In this document: piece by piece, positions 10,092-18,773 of the stretch
Layout: every line of letters starts with the position of its first letter
Position numbering within the stretch: position 1 is the stretch's first letter
Assembly (NCBI RefSeq): GCF_016811995.1
Contig: NZ_CP069159.1
Coordinates: forward strand, 682,001 to 746,000
DNA: 64,000 nucleotides
Source: Citrobacter sp. R56
Lineage (GTDB): Bacteria > Pseudomonadota > Gammaproteobacteria > Enterobacterales > Enterobacteriaceae
Direction: 5' to 3'
Position numbers and translations under genes: made by a program
The notes under the pieces: model-generated
Database searches by the model: none
The model's input: the letters and a program-made list of their open reading frames with translations, nothing else
Told to the model about the DNA's origin: nothing

Positions 10092-10585
10092 TGCGGATAT
10101 TAGTCTTAGGGGTCGGCAATATTTTGCTGACCGATGAAGCCATCGGAGTACGTATCGTTGAAGCGTTAGAGCAGCGATATGTGCTGCCGGATTTCGTTGA
10201 GATCCTCGATGGCGGCACGGCGGGAATGGAGCTTCTCGGCGATATGGCGAACAGAGATCACCTGATCATTGCTGACGCCATTGTGTCGAGAAAAAACACA
10301 CCGGGAACCATGATGATCCTGCGGGATGAAGAGATTCCGGCACTGTTTACCAACAAGATCTCCCCGCATCAGCTTGGGCTGGCCGACGTTTTGTCGGCCC
10401 TTCGCTTCACCGACGAATTTCCGAAGAAACTGACCCTGGTGGGGGTTATCCCGGAATCGCTGGAACCGCATATTGGCTTAACGCCGACAGTGGAAGCGAT
10501 GATTGAACCTGCTTTAGAGCAGGTTCTTGCCGCGCTGCGCGAATCAGGTGTTGAAGCTATCCCACGGGAGGCGGCGCATGTCTGA
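10091..10585 (+). CDS. hybD: Hydrogenase-2 maturation endopeptidase
   Basis: A 164-residue cytosolic protease that removes the C-terminal extension of HybC after nickel insertion. It shows the HyaD/HybD fold signature LGVGNILLTDEAIGVR at the N-terminus, with the conserved nickel-sensing Glu in DEAIGV, an Asp in DGGTAGMEL and a His in SPHQLGLAD. Its start shares the last base of the hybC stop. Confidence 0.97.
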   Translation: MRILVLGVGNILLTDEAIGVRIVEALEQRYVLPDFVEILDGGTAGMELLGDMANRDHLIIADAIVSRKNTPGTMMILRDEEIPALFTNKISPHQLGLADVLSALRFTDEFPKKLTLVGVIPESLEPHIGLTPTVEAMIEPALEQVLAALRESGVEAIPREAAHV

Positions 10586-11066
10586 GGAGTTTTTAGGGTT
10601 CCAGACTCCCCCGAAGGCGCAGGTTCAGGCCGCGTTTGAAGAGATTGCGCAGCGTTCGATGCACGATCTCGCTTTTCTGCATCCGAATATGCCGGTGTAC
10701 GTCTCTGATTTTACGCTATTTGAAGGTCAATGGACGGGGTGTGTTATCACCCCGTGGATGTTGAGTGCGCTGATTTTCCCTGGACCGGAACAACTCTGGC
10801 CGCAGCGTAAAGTCAGTGAAAAACTGGGGCTTCGTCTGCCCTACGGCACAATGACCTTTACCGTTGGCGAACTGGATGGCGTTTCACAGTATCTCTCCTG
10901 TTCGCTGATGTCGCCGCTTAATCACAGCATGTCGGCTGAAGAAGGGGTCCGCCTGGCGGATGACTGTGCGCGGATGCTGCTGTCGCTGCCGGTTAGCAAT
11001 CCTGACGCGCCACAGCTAAATCGTCGTGCGCTGCTGCTGGGCCGTAGGAACTGCGAAAATGCATGA
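10578..11066 (+). CDS. hybE: Hydrogenase-2 assembly chaperone
   Basis: A 162-residue chaperone of the HupJ/HybE rubredoxin-like family that proofreads the HybO Tat signal and couples assembly to export. The start at 10578 follows GGGAGGCGGC and overlaps hybD by eight bases. This gives the same length as E. coli HybE. Conserved blocks include HPNMPVYVSDFTLFEGQWTG, LPYGTMTFTVGELDGVSQYL and the arginine-rich end RRALLLGRR. Confidence 0.96.
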   Translation: MSEEFLGFQTPPKAQVQAAFEEIAQRSMHDLAFLHPNMPVYVSDFTLFEGQWTGCVITPWMLSALIFPGPEQLWPQRKVSEKLGLRLPYGTMTFTVGELDGVSQYLSCSLMSPLNHSMSAEEGVRLADDCARMLLSLPVSNPDAPQLNRRALLLGRRNCENA

Positions 11067-11400
11067 GTTGTCTCTGTGCCAGAGCGCCGTTGAGATCATC
11101 GTGCAGCAGGCAGAACAACATGATGTAAAGCGGGTCACCGGCGTGTGGCTGGAGATCGGGGCGCTCTCTTGCGTTGAAGAGAGCGCTGTGCGTTTCAGTT
11201 TCGATATCGTTTGCCAGGGTACGGTTGCGCAGGGATGTGAGCTTCACATCGACTACAAACCGGCTCAGGCCTGGTGTTGGGATTGTAGTCAGGCGGTTGA
11301 AATCTTGCAGCATGACGCGCAGTGTCCGCTTTGCCATGGCGATCGTCTGCGTGTTGAAACTGGCGATACGTTGAAAGTAAAAAGTATTGAAGTTGAATAA
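11059..11400 (+). CDS. hybF: Hydrogenase nickel incorporation protein HybF (HypA family)
   Basis: A 113-residue HypA-type metallochaperone. The N-terminal MHEL holds the nickel-binding His2, and a zinc site is formed by two CxxC pairs (CWDC and CPLC). It delivers nickel for hydrogenase 2 together with HypB. The start overlaps hybE by eight bases. Confidence 0.97.
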   Translation: MHELSLCQSAVEIIVQQAEQHDVKRVTGVWLEIGALSCVEESAVRFSFDIVCQGTVAQGCELHIDYKPAQAWCWDCSQAVEILQHDAQCPLCHGDRLRVETGDTLKVKSIEVE

Positions 11401-11427
11401 CCCGTTGTACATTCCAGGTGGTTAACT

Positions 11428-11676
11428 ATGTGTATTGGAGTTCCGGGTCAGGTGCTGGCCGTCGGTGAAGATATTCACCAGCTTGCGCAGGTTGAAGTGT
11501 GCGGCATCAAGCGTGATGTCAACATTGCGCTGATATGTGAAGGCGATACTGCTGAGCTGGTCGGGCAGTGGGTACTGGTGCATGTGGGATTTGCGATGAG
11601 TATCATCGACGAAGAGGAAGCCAAAGCCACATTAGATGCACTGCGCCGTATGGAGTATGACGTCACCAGCGCCTGA
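11428..11676 (+). CDS. hybG: Hydrogenase maturation chaperone HybG (HypC family)
   Basis: An 82-residue HypC/HupF-family protein starting MCIGVPGQV, whose Cys2 binds HypD and the Fe(CN)2CO group passed to the HybC precursor. It has the usual length and ends the hyb operon 27 bases after hybF. A ModE-like operator and a new two-gene unit follow. Confidence 0.97.
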   Translation: MCIGVPGQVLAVGEDIHQLAQVEVCGIKRDVNIALICEGDTAELVGQWVLVHVGFAMSIIDEEEAKATLDALRRMEYDVTSA

Positions 11677-11710
11677 TAACCCCTGATGACAATCTGTTAA
11701 GTGCCCTTAC

Positions 11711-11738
11711 ATCGCTGTATACTTAATTATACATCGAT
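11711..11738. promoter_or_regulatory. Second ModE-type operator, before the binding-protein pair
   Basis: ATCGCTGTATA, six bases, then TATACATCGAT. The arms pair at ten of eleven positions and fit the ModE consensus with the same six-base spacer as the site at 4602. It lies 16 bases before the ATG at 11754, at the expected promoter position. The regulation is inferred from the motif. Confidence 0.65.
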
Positions 11739-11753
11739 AGTGAGGACACTCCC

Positions 11754-12806
11754 ATGCTTAAATCCTTACGCCAGCTTTCCTTGCTGGCGTTGCTTTTTTC
11801 CCTGCCATTATTGGCTCAGGCCGACCGAACATTTACCGATCAACTTGACCGCCAGGTGACCGTTCCGGACTCCGTGGATCGCGTGGTCGTGCTTCAGCAT
11901 CAGACACTCAACCTGCTGGTACAGATGAATGCCACCGACAAAATTGTTGGCGTGATGGCGAACTGGAAACAACAGCTTGGCGACGGTTACGCGCGCCTGG
12001 CTCCGGAACTGACTACGAAAGCCACCCTTGGCGATTTAACTCATGTGGACGCCGAAATGCTGGTGGCTCTGCACCCCCAGGTCGTGTTCGTCACAAACTA
12101 CGCGCCACAGGAGATGATCGACAAGATAAGCCACCTCGGTATTCCGGTGGTGGCTATTTCTTTGCGTCATGATACCGCCGGTGAACAGGCCAAAATGAAT
12201 CCGACGATGGCGGATGAAGAACAGGCTTACGATCGGGGTCTGCGCGAAGGTATTACGCTTATCGGCGATATCGTCAACAAACCGGAAGAGGCAAAAGCGC
12301 TGATTGCAGCAACGGATCAGGGGCGCAAGAGAGTGAGCGATCGTTTGCAGGCTATTCCTGAAAATCAGCGTGTTCGCGCCTATATGGCGAACCCGGATCT
12401 GACCACCTACGGTTCCGGTAAATATACCGGGCTGATGATGGCGCATGCGGGGGCGCTGAATGTAGCGGCTGCCACGATTAAAGGTTTCAAACCGGTGGCC
12501 ATGGAACAGGTGATCGCCTGGAACCCGCAGGTGATCTTCGTGCAGGATCGCTATCCGAAAGTGGTCGACGGGATCCTGCAAAGCCCGCAGTGGCAGGTGA
12601 TTGATGCGGTGAAAAATCACCGCGTATACCTGATGCCAGACTATGCCAAAGCCTGGGGCTACCCGATGCCGGAAGCGATGGGCATCGGTGAATTGTGGAT
12701 GGCGAAAAAGCTCTATCCACAGAAGTTTCAGGATATTGATATGCGTAACGTCGCCAATGACTGGTATCAGCGTTTTTATCGTACCGATTATCAGGGTGTT
12801 GACTGA
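11754..12806 (+). CDS. Periplasmic ABC binding protein, FecB/BtuF class, probably molybdate or metal
   Basis: A 350-residue class III substrate-binding protein. A signal peptide is at residues 1-23 (cleavage after LLAQA). It is followed by the class III start (RTFTDQLDRQVTVPDSVDRVVVL) and two Rossmann lobes joined by a long helix. This fold carries ferric siderophores, cobalamin, haem and, in the Haemophilus MolA type, molybdate and tungstate. No permease or ATPase is adjacent. A ModE-type palindrome at its promoter and the ModA-like next gene favour an oxyanion ligand, but this is inference. The stop codon overlaps the next start region, indicating coupling. Confidence 0.85.
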   Translation: MLKSLRQLSLLALLFSLPLLAQADRTFTDQLDRQVTVPDSVDRVVVLQHQTLNLLVQMNATDKIVGVMANWKQQLGDGYARLAPELTTKATLGDLTHVDAEMLVALHPQVVFVTNYAPQEMIDKISHLGIPVVAISLRHDTAGEQAKMNPTMADEEQAYDRGLREGITLIGDIVNKPEEAKALIAATDQGRKRVSDRLQAIPENQRVRAYMANPDLTTYGSGKYTGLMMAHAGALNVAAATIKGFKPVAMEQVIAWNPQVIFVQDRYPKVVDGILQSPQWQVIDAVKNHRVYLMPDYAKAWGYPMPEAMGIGELWMAKKLYPQKFQDIDMRNVANDWYQRFYRTDYQGVD

Positions 12807-13498
12807 TGCACATACTGGCTGCCGGGAGTTTACGCGCGGTCTGGCGACCTCTAATTGCGTGTTTTCAGGCGCAAGAAAGACAGGATATTTCCTGTGATTA
12901 TGGTCCAGCGGGGTTGCTGCGCGAACGGATTGAAGCAGGGGAGCCGTGCGACTTTTTTGCCTCGGCAAACCTGGCGCATCCGCAAGCGCTGTTGGACGCC
13001 GGGCGCGCGCTGTTTGTCGCGCCATTCACCACCAATCGCCTGTGTCTTTGCGTACGGGAAGATCTCGTGCGTGCCGGTGATGACTGGCTGGCGCTGTTAA
13101 CCCGTCCGACGCTGCGGATTGGGACATCAACAGCAGGTTGCGATCCGTCCGGTGATTATACCCAGCAGCTTTTCTCACGAATGGGGGAGGCAGGAGAACG
13201 TGTGCGAGAGCGCGCAGTGGCGTTGATCGGCGGTAGGGAAACATTAGCCATTCCGGCGGGCAGGTTGGCTGCGGAGTGGTTAATCAACAACGACTACACC
13301 GATGTCTTCATCGGCTACGCCAGCTATGCGCCCAGATTGCGTGAGGTTGCTACGCTAAAAATTCTGGCGATACCGGAGCCGTATAATCCGGTTGTCCAGT
13401 ACGCTTTTGCGTGTTTGAGTGAACGGGGTAAGCCGTTTTCAGACTTTCTGCTTTCACCACAAGCGGGGGCGATCCTCAGGCAACATGGGTTTAGGTAA
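12806..13498 (+). CDS. ModA-like binding-domain protein without signal peptide
   Basis: A 230-residue protein resembling the molybdate-binding protein ModA: an opening LAAGSLRAVWRPLI, then YGPAGLLRERIEAGEPCDFFASAN, the ModA-type segment where Ser and Ala contact the anion. It begins straight at the first beta strand, with no signal peptide or membrane anchor, so it should stay in the cytosol. No longer in-frame start is available because the preceding gene occupies the DNA. The ATG touches the upstream stop (TGATG), so the two are translationally coupled. It could be an intracellular oxyanion sensor or buffer, or a relic of a secreted protein. No transporter subunits are nearby. Confidence 0.8.
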   Translation: MHILAAGSLRAVWRPLIACFQAQERQDISCDYGPAGLLRERIEAGEPCDFFASANLAHPQALLDAGRALFVAPFTTNRLCLCVREDLVRAGDDWLALLTRPTLRIGTSTAGCDPSGDYTQQLFSRMGEAGERVRERAVALIGGRETLAIPAGRLAAEWLINNDYTDVFIGYASYAPRLREVATLKILAIPEPYNPVVQYAFACLSERGKPFSDFLLSPQAGAILRQHGFR

Positions 13499-13516
13499 AC
13501 AGGGACAAACGTGTAA

Positions 13517-13580
13517 GCCTGATAAGCAAAGCGCCATCAGGCAATCATGCCGGACAGCGGCGTAAACGTCTTGTCCGGCA
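13517..13580. repeat. Pair of REP units (BIME)
   Basis: Two G+C-rich hairpins in tandem: GCCTGATAAGC pairing with GCCATCAGGC, and TGCCGGACA pairing with TGTCCGGCA. They lie between the convergent ModA-like gene and yghU and are typical enterobacterial interspersed REP units. Confidence 0.8.
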
Positions 13581-13587
13581 TCCAGGT

Positions 13588-14454
13588 TTAGCTCTGGCGC
13601 TTATCTTCGGTCTGGGTGTCGAAGTCGCTGGCGTCATGACGTTCATGCAGTTGCTCGTCCAGCGGTCCGTGAGTGCGGTTTACAATCCGCCCGCGCTTAA
13701 CAGCCGGACGCTCTGCTATCTCTTTCGCCCAGCGCTGGACGTTTTGATAACTGCCCGCATCGAGGAACTCTGCCGCGTCGTAAACGTTACCTAACACGAC
13801 GTTACCGAACCACGGCCAGATTGCCATATCGGCAATGGTGTACTCATCTCCCGCGACATACTGGTTATGCGCTAACTGCTTATCCAGCACATCCAGCAGA
13901 CGTTTAGCTTCCATGGTGAAGCGATTGATGGCGTACTCAATTTTCACCGGCGCATAGTGGTAAAAATGGCCGAAACCACCGCCGAGGAACGGTGCTGCGC
14001 CCTGGAGCCAGAACAGCCAGTTCAGGGTTTCCGTGCGTTTTTCCAGGTCCTGCGGCAGGAAATAGCCAAACTTTTCCGCCAGATAAAGCAGGATAGAACC
14101 CGATTCGAACACGCGACACGGCGGGGTCAGCGAATGATCGCGCAACGCCGGGATCTTCGAGTTTGGATTGACCTCAACAAAGCCGCTGGAAAACTGATCG
14201 CCTTCGCCAATGCGGATGAGCCAGGCGTCGTATTCCGCTCCGGTTACACCCTGCGCCAGCAACTCTTCCAGCAGGATTGTCACTTTCTGACCGTTAGGCG
14301 TTCCCTGAGAGTAGAGCTGCAGAGGATGCTTGCCGACAGGCAGCGTTTTTTCATGGGTTGGGCCAGAGACTGGACGATTGATATTGGCGAACGCGCCGCC
14401 GTTGGATTTTTCCCACGTCCAGACTTTCGCGGGCTGATAAGTGTTATCGGACAT
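13588..14454 (-). CDS. yghU: Glutathione S-transferase family disulfide-bond reductase YghU
   Basis: A 288-residue GST-fold protein, full length against E. coli YghU, which binds two glutathiones and reduces organic disulfides and hydroperoxides. The thioredoxin-like N-domain is at about residues 45-135 (LYSQGTPNGQKVTILLEELL, NSKIPAL) and the all-helical C-domain lies after it. It sits divergent from gss (glutathionylspermidine synthetase/amidase), which suits a shared role in glutathione-thiol chemistry. Cytosolic. Confidence 0.96.
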   Translation of the reverse strand: MSDNTYQPAKVWTWEKSNGGAFANINRPVSGPTHEKTLPVGKHPLQLYSQGTPNGQKVTILLEELLAQGVTGAEYDAWLIRIGEGDQFSSGFVEVNPNSKIPALRDHSLTPPCRVFESGSILLYLAEKFGYFLPQDLEKRTETLNWLFWLQGAAPFLGGGFGHFYHYAPVKIEYAINRFTMEAKRLLDVLDKQLAHNQYVAGDEYTIADMAIWPWFGNVVLGNVYDAAEFLDAGSYQNVQRWAKEIAERPAVKRGRIVNRTHGPLDEQLHERHDASDFDTQTEDKRQS

Positions 14455-14692
14455 GTTGACCTGCCTTCTGAGGGGGTTGTGTTGAAGCAGTGTAGCAGTT
14501 CAGTACGTCCGCATTTAACAGATTGGGACATTAAGATAGCCACCCATTGTGAATTTTTCGCCTCTGAACGCCATCCGCTTCGTTGAGGTGTATGATAAGT
14601 CGACCTCTGTCCGGTTAGTGTCGCAGAGCAGGCAATCAGAGCGAAAAATTCACGCCAGGCTGCTCAGGCTGTATTGTTTTGAGGTAAGGTGC

Positions 14693-16552
14693 ATGAGCAA
14701 AGGAACGACCAGTCAGGATGCCCCTTTCGGGACATTATTGGGCTACGCCCCCGGTGGTGTGGCGATCTACTCTTCAGATTACAGCTCCCTCGACCCACGG
14801 GACTACGACGATGATGCTGCTTTTCGTAGCTACATTGACGACGAATATATGGGCCACAAATGGCAGTGCGTCGAGTTCGCCCGCCGTTTTCTCTTTCTTA
14901 ATTATGGTGTTGTGTTCACTGATGTTGGAATGGCGTGGGAAATCTTCTCGCTGCGCTTCCTGCGTGAAGTGGTGAATGACAACATCCTGCCGTTACAAGC
15001 TTTTCCTAATGGTTCTCCCCGGGCACCCGTCGCGGGCGCGTTACTGATCTGGCAAAAAGGCGGTGAGTTCAACGACACTGGCCATGTGGCGATCATCACC
15101 CAGCTACTGGGCACCAAAGTCCGCATTGCGGAACAGAACGTGATCCACACACCGCTTCCCCCGGGTCAGCAGTGGACCCGTGAACTGGAGATGGTGGTAG
15201 AGAACGGCTGTTATACCCTTCGCGACACCTTTGATGACACCACCATTCTGGGCTGGATGATCCAGACGGATGATACGCGCCACAGCCTGCCGCAGCCTGA
15301 GATCGCCAACGACGCGTTGAAGATCCGCGGCGCACGGCTGGAAGACACCGGGCAGTTTGACGGTAAATGGCTCAATGAACAGGATCCGCTGCAGAAAGCG
15401 TATGTGCAGGCGAACGGTCATGTGATCAATCAGGATCCGCATCAGTATTTCACTATTACCGAAAGCGCAGAGCAGGAGCTGATCAAAGCGACCAATGAGT
15501 TACATTTGATGTACCTGCATGCGACCGACAAAGTGCTGAAAGATGACAGCCTGCTGGCGCTGTTTGATATCCCGAAAATCCTCTGGCCGCGTTTGCGGCT
15601 CTCCTGGCAACGCCGTCGCCACCATATGATCACCGGTCGTATGGATTTTTGTATGGATGAACGCGGGCTGAAGGTATATGAATACAACGCTGATTCCGCG
15701 TCGTGTCATACCGAGGCAGGCTTGATCCTCGAAAGATGGGCGGAGCAGGGCTATAAAGGGACGGGGCATAATCCGGCGGAGGGGTTGATCAACGAACTGG
15801 CGGGCGCCTGGAAACACAGCCATGCGCGTCCTTTCGTGCATATCATGCAGGATAAGGATATTGAGGAGAACTATCATGCGCAGTTTATGCAGCAGGCGCT
15901 GCATCAGGCGGGGTTTGAAAGCAAGATCCTGCGCGGTCTGGATGAACTGCGTTGGGATGATGCCGGTCAGTTGATTGATGGCGAGGGTCGGCTGGTGAAC
16001 TGCGTCTGGAAAACCTGGGCGTGGGAAACGGCCATTGAACAGGTGCGTGAGGTCAGCGAAACAGAATACGCGGCGGTACCGATTCGTACCGGGCACACCC
16101 ACCAGGAAGTCCGTCTGATCGATGTGCTGCTCCGCCCGGAAGTTTTAGTCTTCGAGCCGTTATGGACAATGATCCCCGGCAACAAAGCTATCCTGCCGAT
16201 TCTGTGGCAGCTGTTCCCCCATCATCGCTATCTTCTTGATACGGACTTCACCGTTAACGATGAACTGGTGCAGACAGGATATGCGGTGAAGCCGATCGCG
16301 GGCCGCTGTGGCAGCAACATCGATTTGGTCAGTCATCAGGAGGAGCTACTGGATAAAACCAGCGGCAAATTTGCAGAGCAGAAGAACATTTATCAGCAGC
16401 TTTGGTGTCTGCCAAATGTGGCGGGTAAGTACATTCAGGTCTGTACGTTCACCGTTGGCGGCAACTACGGCGGCACTTGCCTGCGTGGTGACGAATCACT
16501 GGTGATTAAGAAAGAGAGTGATATAGAACCTTTGATAGTTGTGAAGGCGTAG
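14693..16552 (+). CDS. gss: Bifunctional glutathionylspermidine synthetase/amidase
   Basis: A 619-residue enzyme that makes glutathionylspermidine from glutathione and spermidine with ATP, and also hydrolyses it. The N-terminal CHAP amidase domain (about 1-200) has its catalytic Cys in KWQCVEFARRF and His in GHVAIITQ. The C-terminal ATP-grasp synthetase domain includes MDFCMDERGLKVYEYNADSA and the final GGNYGGTCLRGDESLVIK. The reading frame extends upstream, but ATG 14693, preceded by GAGGTAAGG, gives the exact E. coli length. Cytosolic. Confidence 0.97.
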   Translation: MSKGTTSQDAPFGTLLGYAPGGVAIYSSDYSSLDPRDYDDDAAFRSYIDDEYMGHKWQCVEFARRFLFLNYGVVFTDVGMAWEIFSLRFLREVVNDNILPLQAFPNGSPRAPVAGALLIWQKGGEFNDTGHVAIITQLLGTKVRIAEQNVIHTPLPPGQQWTRELEMVVENGCYTLRDTFDDTTILGWMIQTDDTRHSLPQPEIANDALKIRGARLEDTGQFDGKWLNEQDPLQKAYVQANGHVINQDPHQYFTITESAEQELIKATNELHLMYLHATDKVLKDDSLLALFDIPKILWPRLRLSWQRRRHHMITGRMDFCMDERGLKVYEYNADSASCHTEAGLILERWAEQGYKGTGHNPAEGLINELAGAWKHSHARPFVHIMQDKDIEENYHAQFMQQALHQAGFESKILRGLDELRWDDAGQLIDGEGRLVNCVWKTWAWETAIEQVREVSETEYAAVPIRTGHTHQEVRLIDVLLRPEVLVFEPLWTMIPGNKAILPILWQLFPHHRYLLDTDFTVNDELVQTGYAVKPIAGRCGSNIDLVSHQEELLDKTSGKFAEQKNIYQQLWCLPNVAGKYIQVCTFTVGGNYGGTCLRGDESLVIKKESDIEPLIVVKA

Positions 16553-17172
16553 CCTCTTGTTTTGAAGAGAAATCAGCGGTGGTTGTCTGCCGCCGCTGAT
16601 TCATTAAGGTCATTTCATTCTCAAAACGCTAAAAACGACCTCCAGGCAGGCATGCTGGTGCGACAATCCCGGTGTCGGAGTTGCATCTCCCTTGAAATAT
16701 ATGAATTTAGTGTTGAATGGCGATATATTTAACTGAAATTATATGCCGACTTTCATTGGTTCACTGACTTCTGTGCGATGGGGCGCAATTTGTTTCAATT
16801 TTTCTGTTGTTTTATGTAAGGCAATACTACTTTCAGATTGTTTTCGCATCACATGCTGTGTTATTTCTGAGCAGAAAATTAAAATTGTGATATTATTCCC
16901 ACCATGAAAAGTGACTGGCAACGATACACAGTTGCAGAATTCAATATGCAATGAGATGAGTTAATAAGACGTTCTCATACTGTTACGCCCCATATCAAAA
17001 AATATTCATATTAAATAAAATAACGCCTGGCAGTAGTGGGTTTGTTTTTAATTTTGGATTAGTCAAATATATTTAATTTTGTTAAGTGATATTGTTTGTC
17101 AGATATAAATAATATTACATACAAAATAACATCACTCTCTATTTATTAACAGTCAACAGACAGGTATTAGCA
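16553..17172. other. 620-base gap, increasingly AT-rich, before the curlin gene
   Basis: No convincing gene is visible. The first 50 bases hold a hairpin after gss. The last 200 bases are strongly AT-rich, like H-NS-bound promoter regions upstream of curli-type genes, but I see no secure -35/-10 pair or activator site. A 70-codon frame on the minus strand (16739-16951) lacks a ribosome site and family resemblance and is not called. Confidence 0.5.
16571..16601 (+). terminator. Hairpin after gss
   Basis: AATCAGCGGTGG pairs with CCGCCGCTGATT across a seven-base loop, 18 bases after the gss stop. No long T-run follows, so it may act as a transcript-end stabiliser rather than a classical terminator. 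Confidence 0.45.
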
Positions 17173-17673
17173 ATGCATTTCATTAAACTGGTTGCCGCTT
17201 TTTTATTTGTTTTTTCTGGTAGTGTATTTGCAGCCGATTTTACGGTGACTCCAGCAGTGATTAAAACGACTAAGATTTATCAGAGCGGTGCCGCTACCCA
17301 TATGCAAAGCGCTTCTCGTCATATGGCGACTGTCGAACAGGGTGGTGTAAATAACCGGGTCTCGATTACTCAGGCGAATGCAGGGAATACAGCAGATATA
17401 AAGCAAAATGGTAATAATAATAGCCTGTCGATCTCCCAAAATGGTGGATATGATATGGCTGATGTGCAACAGGATATCACGACCTCTAACAGCGATATTA
17501 CCATTAACCAGGGGACTATGGATTTAGGTACGGATTCTCGTGATGCAAGAACGGTTCACGTTCAGCAACTCGGCGCGACAGGGAGTTCAGTGAATATTAC
17601 TCAAAATGCTGCGGCTTCAGCATATGTTAGCCAAAGCGGTTCACAAAATAGTGTCAGTATTGTGCAACGCTGA
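17173..17673 (+). CDS. Curlin-repeat (CsgA/CsgB-like) secreted protein
   Basis: A 166-residue protein with a Sec signal (residues 1-20, cleavage VFA/AD). After it come curlin-type strands with the QxGxxNxxxxxQ spacing: EQGGVNNRVSITQ near 55, KQNGNNNSLSISQ near 77, QQLGATGSSVNITQ near 131 and SQSGSQNSVSIVQ near 153. The repeats are less regular than in CsgA. The C-terminal VQR recalls the basic end of the nucleator CsgB. The CsgA-type Gly/Asn-rich N-terminal secretion segment is not obvious. It stands alone, without csgDEFG partners, in an AT-rich patch next to tRNA-Phe. It would need the chromosomal curli exporter, if it is exported at all. The function is inferred from repeats only. Confidence 0.8.
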   Translation: MHFIKLVAAFLFVFSGSVFAADFTVTPAVIKTTKIYQSGAATHMQSASRHMATVEQGGVNNRVSITQANAGNTADIKQNGNNNSLSISQNGGYDMADVQQDITTSNSDITINQGTMDLGTDSRDARTVHVQQLGATGSSVNITQNAAASAYVSQSGSQNSVSIVQR

Positions 17674-17763
17674 TCAGCGTATTTTTTCTGCCCTGTATGA
17701 AGTGATTCTGACCATTTATAAAAAGTGGGATACAATCTTGCTGCACTAAAGTGCTACCTGTTC

Positions 17764-17791
17764 AGAAGGGAAGTGGTAATGCTTCCCTTCT
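17764..17791 (+). terminator. Hairpin downstream of the curlin gene
   Basis: AGAAGGGAAG pairs perfectly with CTTCCCTTCT across an eight-base loop, 90 bases after the curlin stop. A T-run is absent, so termination is only probable. Confidence 0.45.
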
Positions 17792-17847
17792 CCAGCCGTT
17801 GTTGCTCCTACATCATAACAATCTGACGTTTTGCACACGGGCTGGGT

Positions 17848-17925
17848 ATGAGTTGGTTGATCCTGCTTGCCCCATTTTTCTTTTTCACTTACGCTCAGGT
17901 CAGCGTAAAGAAGAAGAATATTTAA
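17848..17925 (+). CDS. Possible 25-residue hydrophobic peptide
   Basis: A short frame, ATG 17848 to TAA 17925, encodes a hydrophobic stretch (WLILLAPFFFFTYA) followed by a lysine-rich tail. It ends ten bases before the next gene's start. It may be a small membrane peptide, a leader peptide coupled to the next gene, or chance. No clear ribosome site is visible and no homologue comes to mind. Confidence 0.2.
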   Translation: MSWLILLAPFFFFTYAQVSVKKKNI

Positions 17926-17935
17926 AAGGGTGACT

Positions 17936-18346
17936 ATGAGAATTATAACTATCGTTTTTTTGCTGCTTTCATTTCCTGCTATGGCTAAAGATCAAATACT
18001 TACACTTTCGGAATTGCAAACTATATACGGTAAATTAAATATCTCGACTTTTCGAAGTTCTTTAATGCCAAAGAGAACGAAAGATATGGTCTATTTAAGT
18101 CAGGCAGGGCTTCCTGCTCCTGAATATTTTAGTAATGGATTCTCGATAGAGAATAAAGACTGGAGCTATACATTTAGCGTCATAGAGAAAAAAGACAAGA
18201 ACAGAGACGGCGTTATCGACTACACAATCTGTTTCTCGGATAAATCGAAAACAGGAACATATCATTCAGTCCAGCCAATGTTGATTTCACCATTAGGCAT
18301 CGACGGTCAATTCATCGCTCTGTCATTCACCGTAGATGGATGTTGA
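17936..18346 (+). CDS. Unknown secreted protein with calcium-loop-like motif
   Basis: A 136-residue protein with a Sec signal (residues 1-18, cleavage MAK or AMA/K). The mature part is hydrophilic. Residues 87-98 (DKNRDGVIDYTI) match the Asp/Asn/Asp-Gly pattern of EF-hand or dockerin calcium loops, although the last ligand position is not acidic. Two cysteines (CFSDK and the final residue) could form a disulfide. The ATG at 17936 has an excellent AAGGGTGA ribosome site and is preferred to an in-frame GTG six bases earlier. I do not recognise the family. Its low G+C content and its place behind the curlin gene suggest acquisition with that patch. Confidence 0.65.
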   Translation: MRIITIVFLLLSFPAMAKDQILTLSELQTIYGKLNISTFRSSLMPKRTKDMVYLSQAGLPAPEYFSNGFSIENKDWSYTFSVIEKKDKNRDGVIDYTICFSDKSKTGTYHSVQPMLISPLGIDGQFIALSFTVDGC

Positions 18347-18773
18347 CTTCAGGAAGTGAGCGGGTCTCGCGCGTTGCGCTGGCTATTCGTTTCAGTCTGG
18401 CATGATCGCATTTTAACACTCGGGTTTGCAGCCAAATCCGATAACACAGGTATACAATCGCCAGGGGACAAGGGACAGGGAGCAATGTAAAGGTTAAGTC
18501 GCTCGGAGGGGGAATACTGCCAGATTAGAATCCGTTAGCGTAACCACAGCGTGTTTGGTTGAGTGCTTATCACCTGTGGACTCCGGAGTTTTATAAATAT
18601 GTGATGCGTGTATATAAACCGATGTTTTATTTTATTTGGTTATGTGTTTTATTTGTTTCAGGCGGTAACACTCCGCCTCTGGGATTCTGTTGCTGCCACG
18701 ACTTACGGGACCTGGGACATGGCTCCCGACAGATGGTCAACTCTGACCGGAAAACGTATAACTGGAGACAAAC
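18347..18773. other. 427-base gap with no supported gene
   Basis: Short frames here (for example 18559-18777) have no ribosome site and unnatural composition. The final 20 bases carry the GGAG ribosome site of the next gene. No promoter or repeat is firm enough to call. Confidence 0.5.

Noticed and set aside
16739..16951. 70-codon frame in the gap before the curlin gene
   Set aside because: No ribosome site, no recognisable fold, and AT-rich promoter-like DNA.
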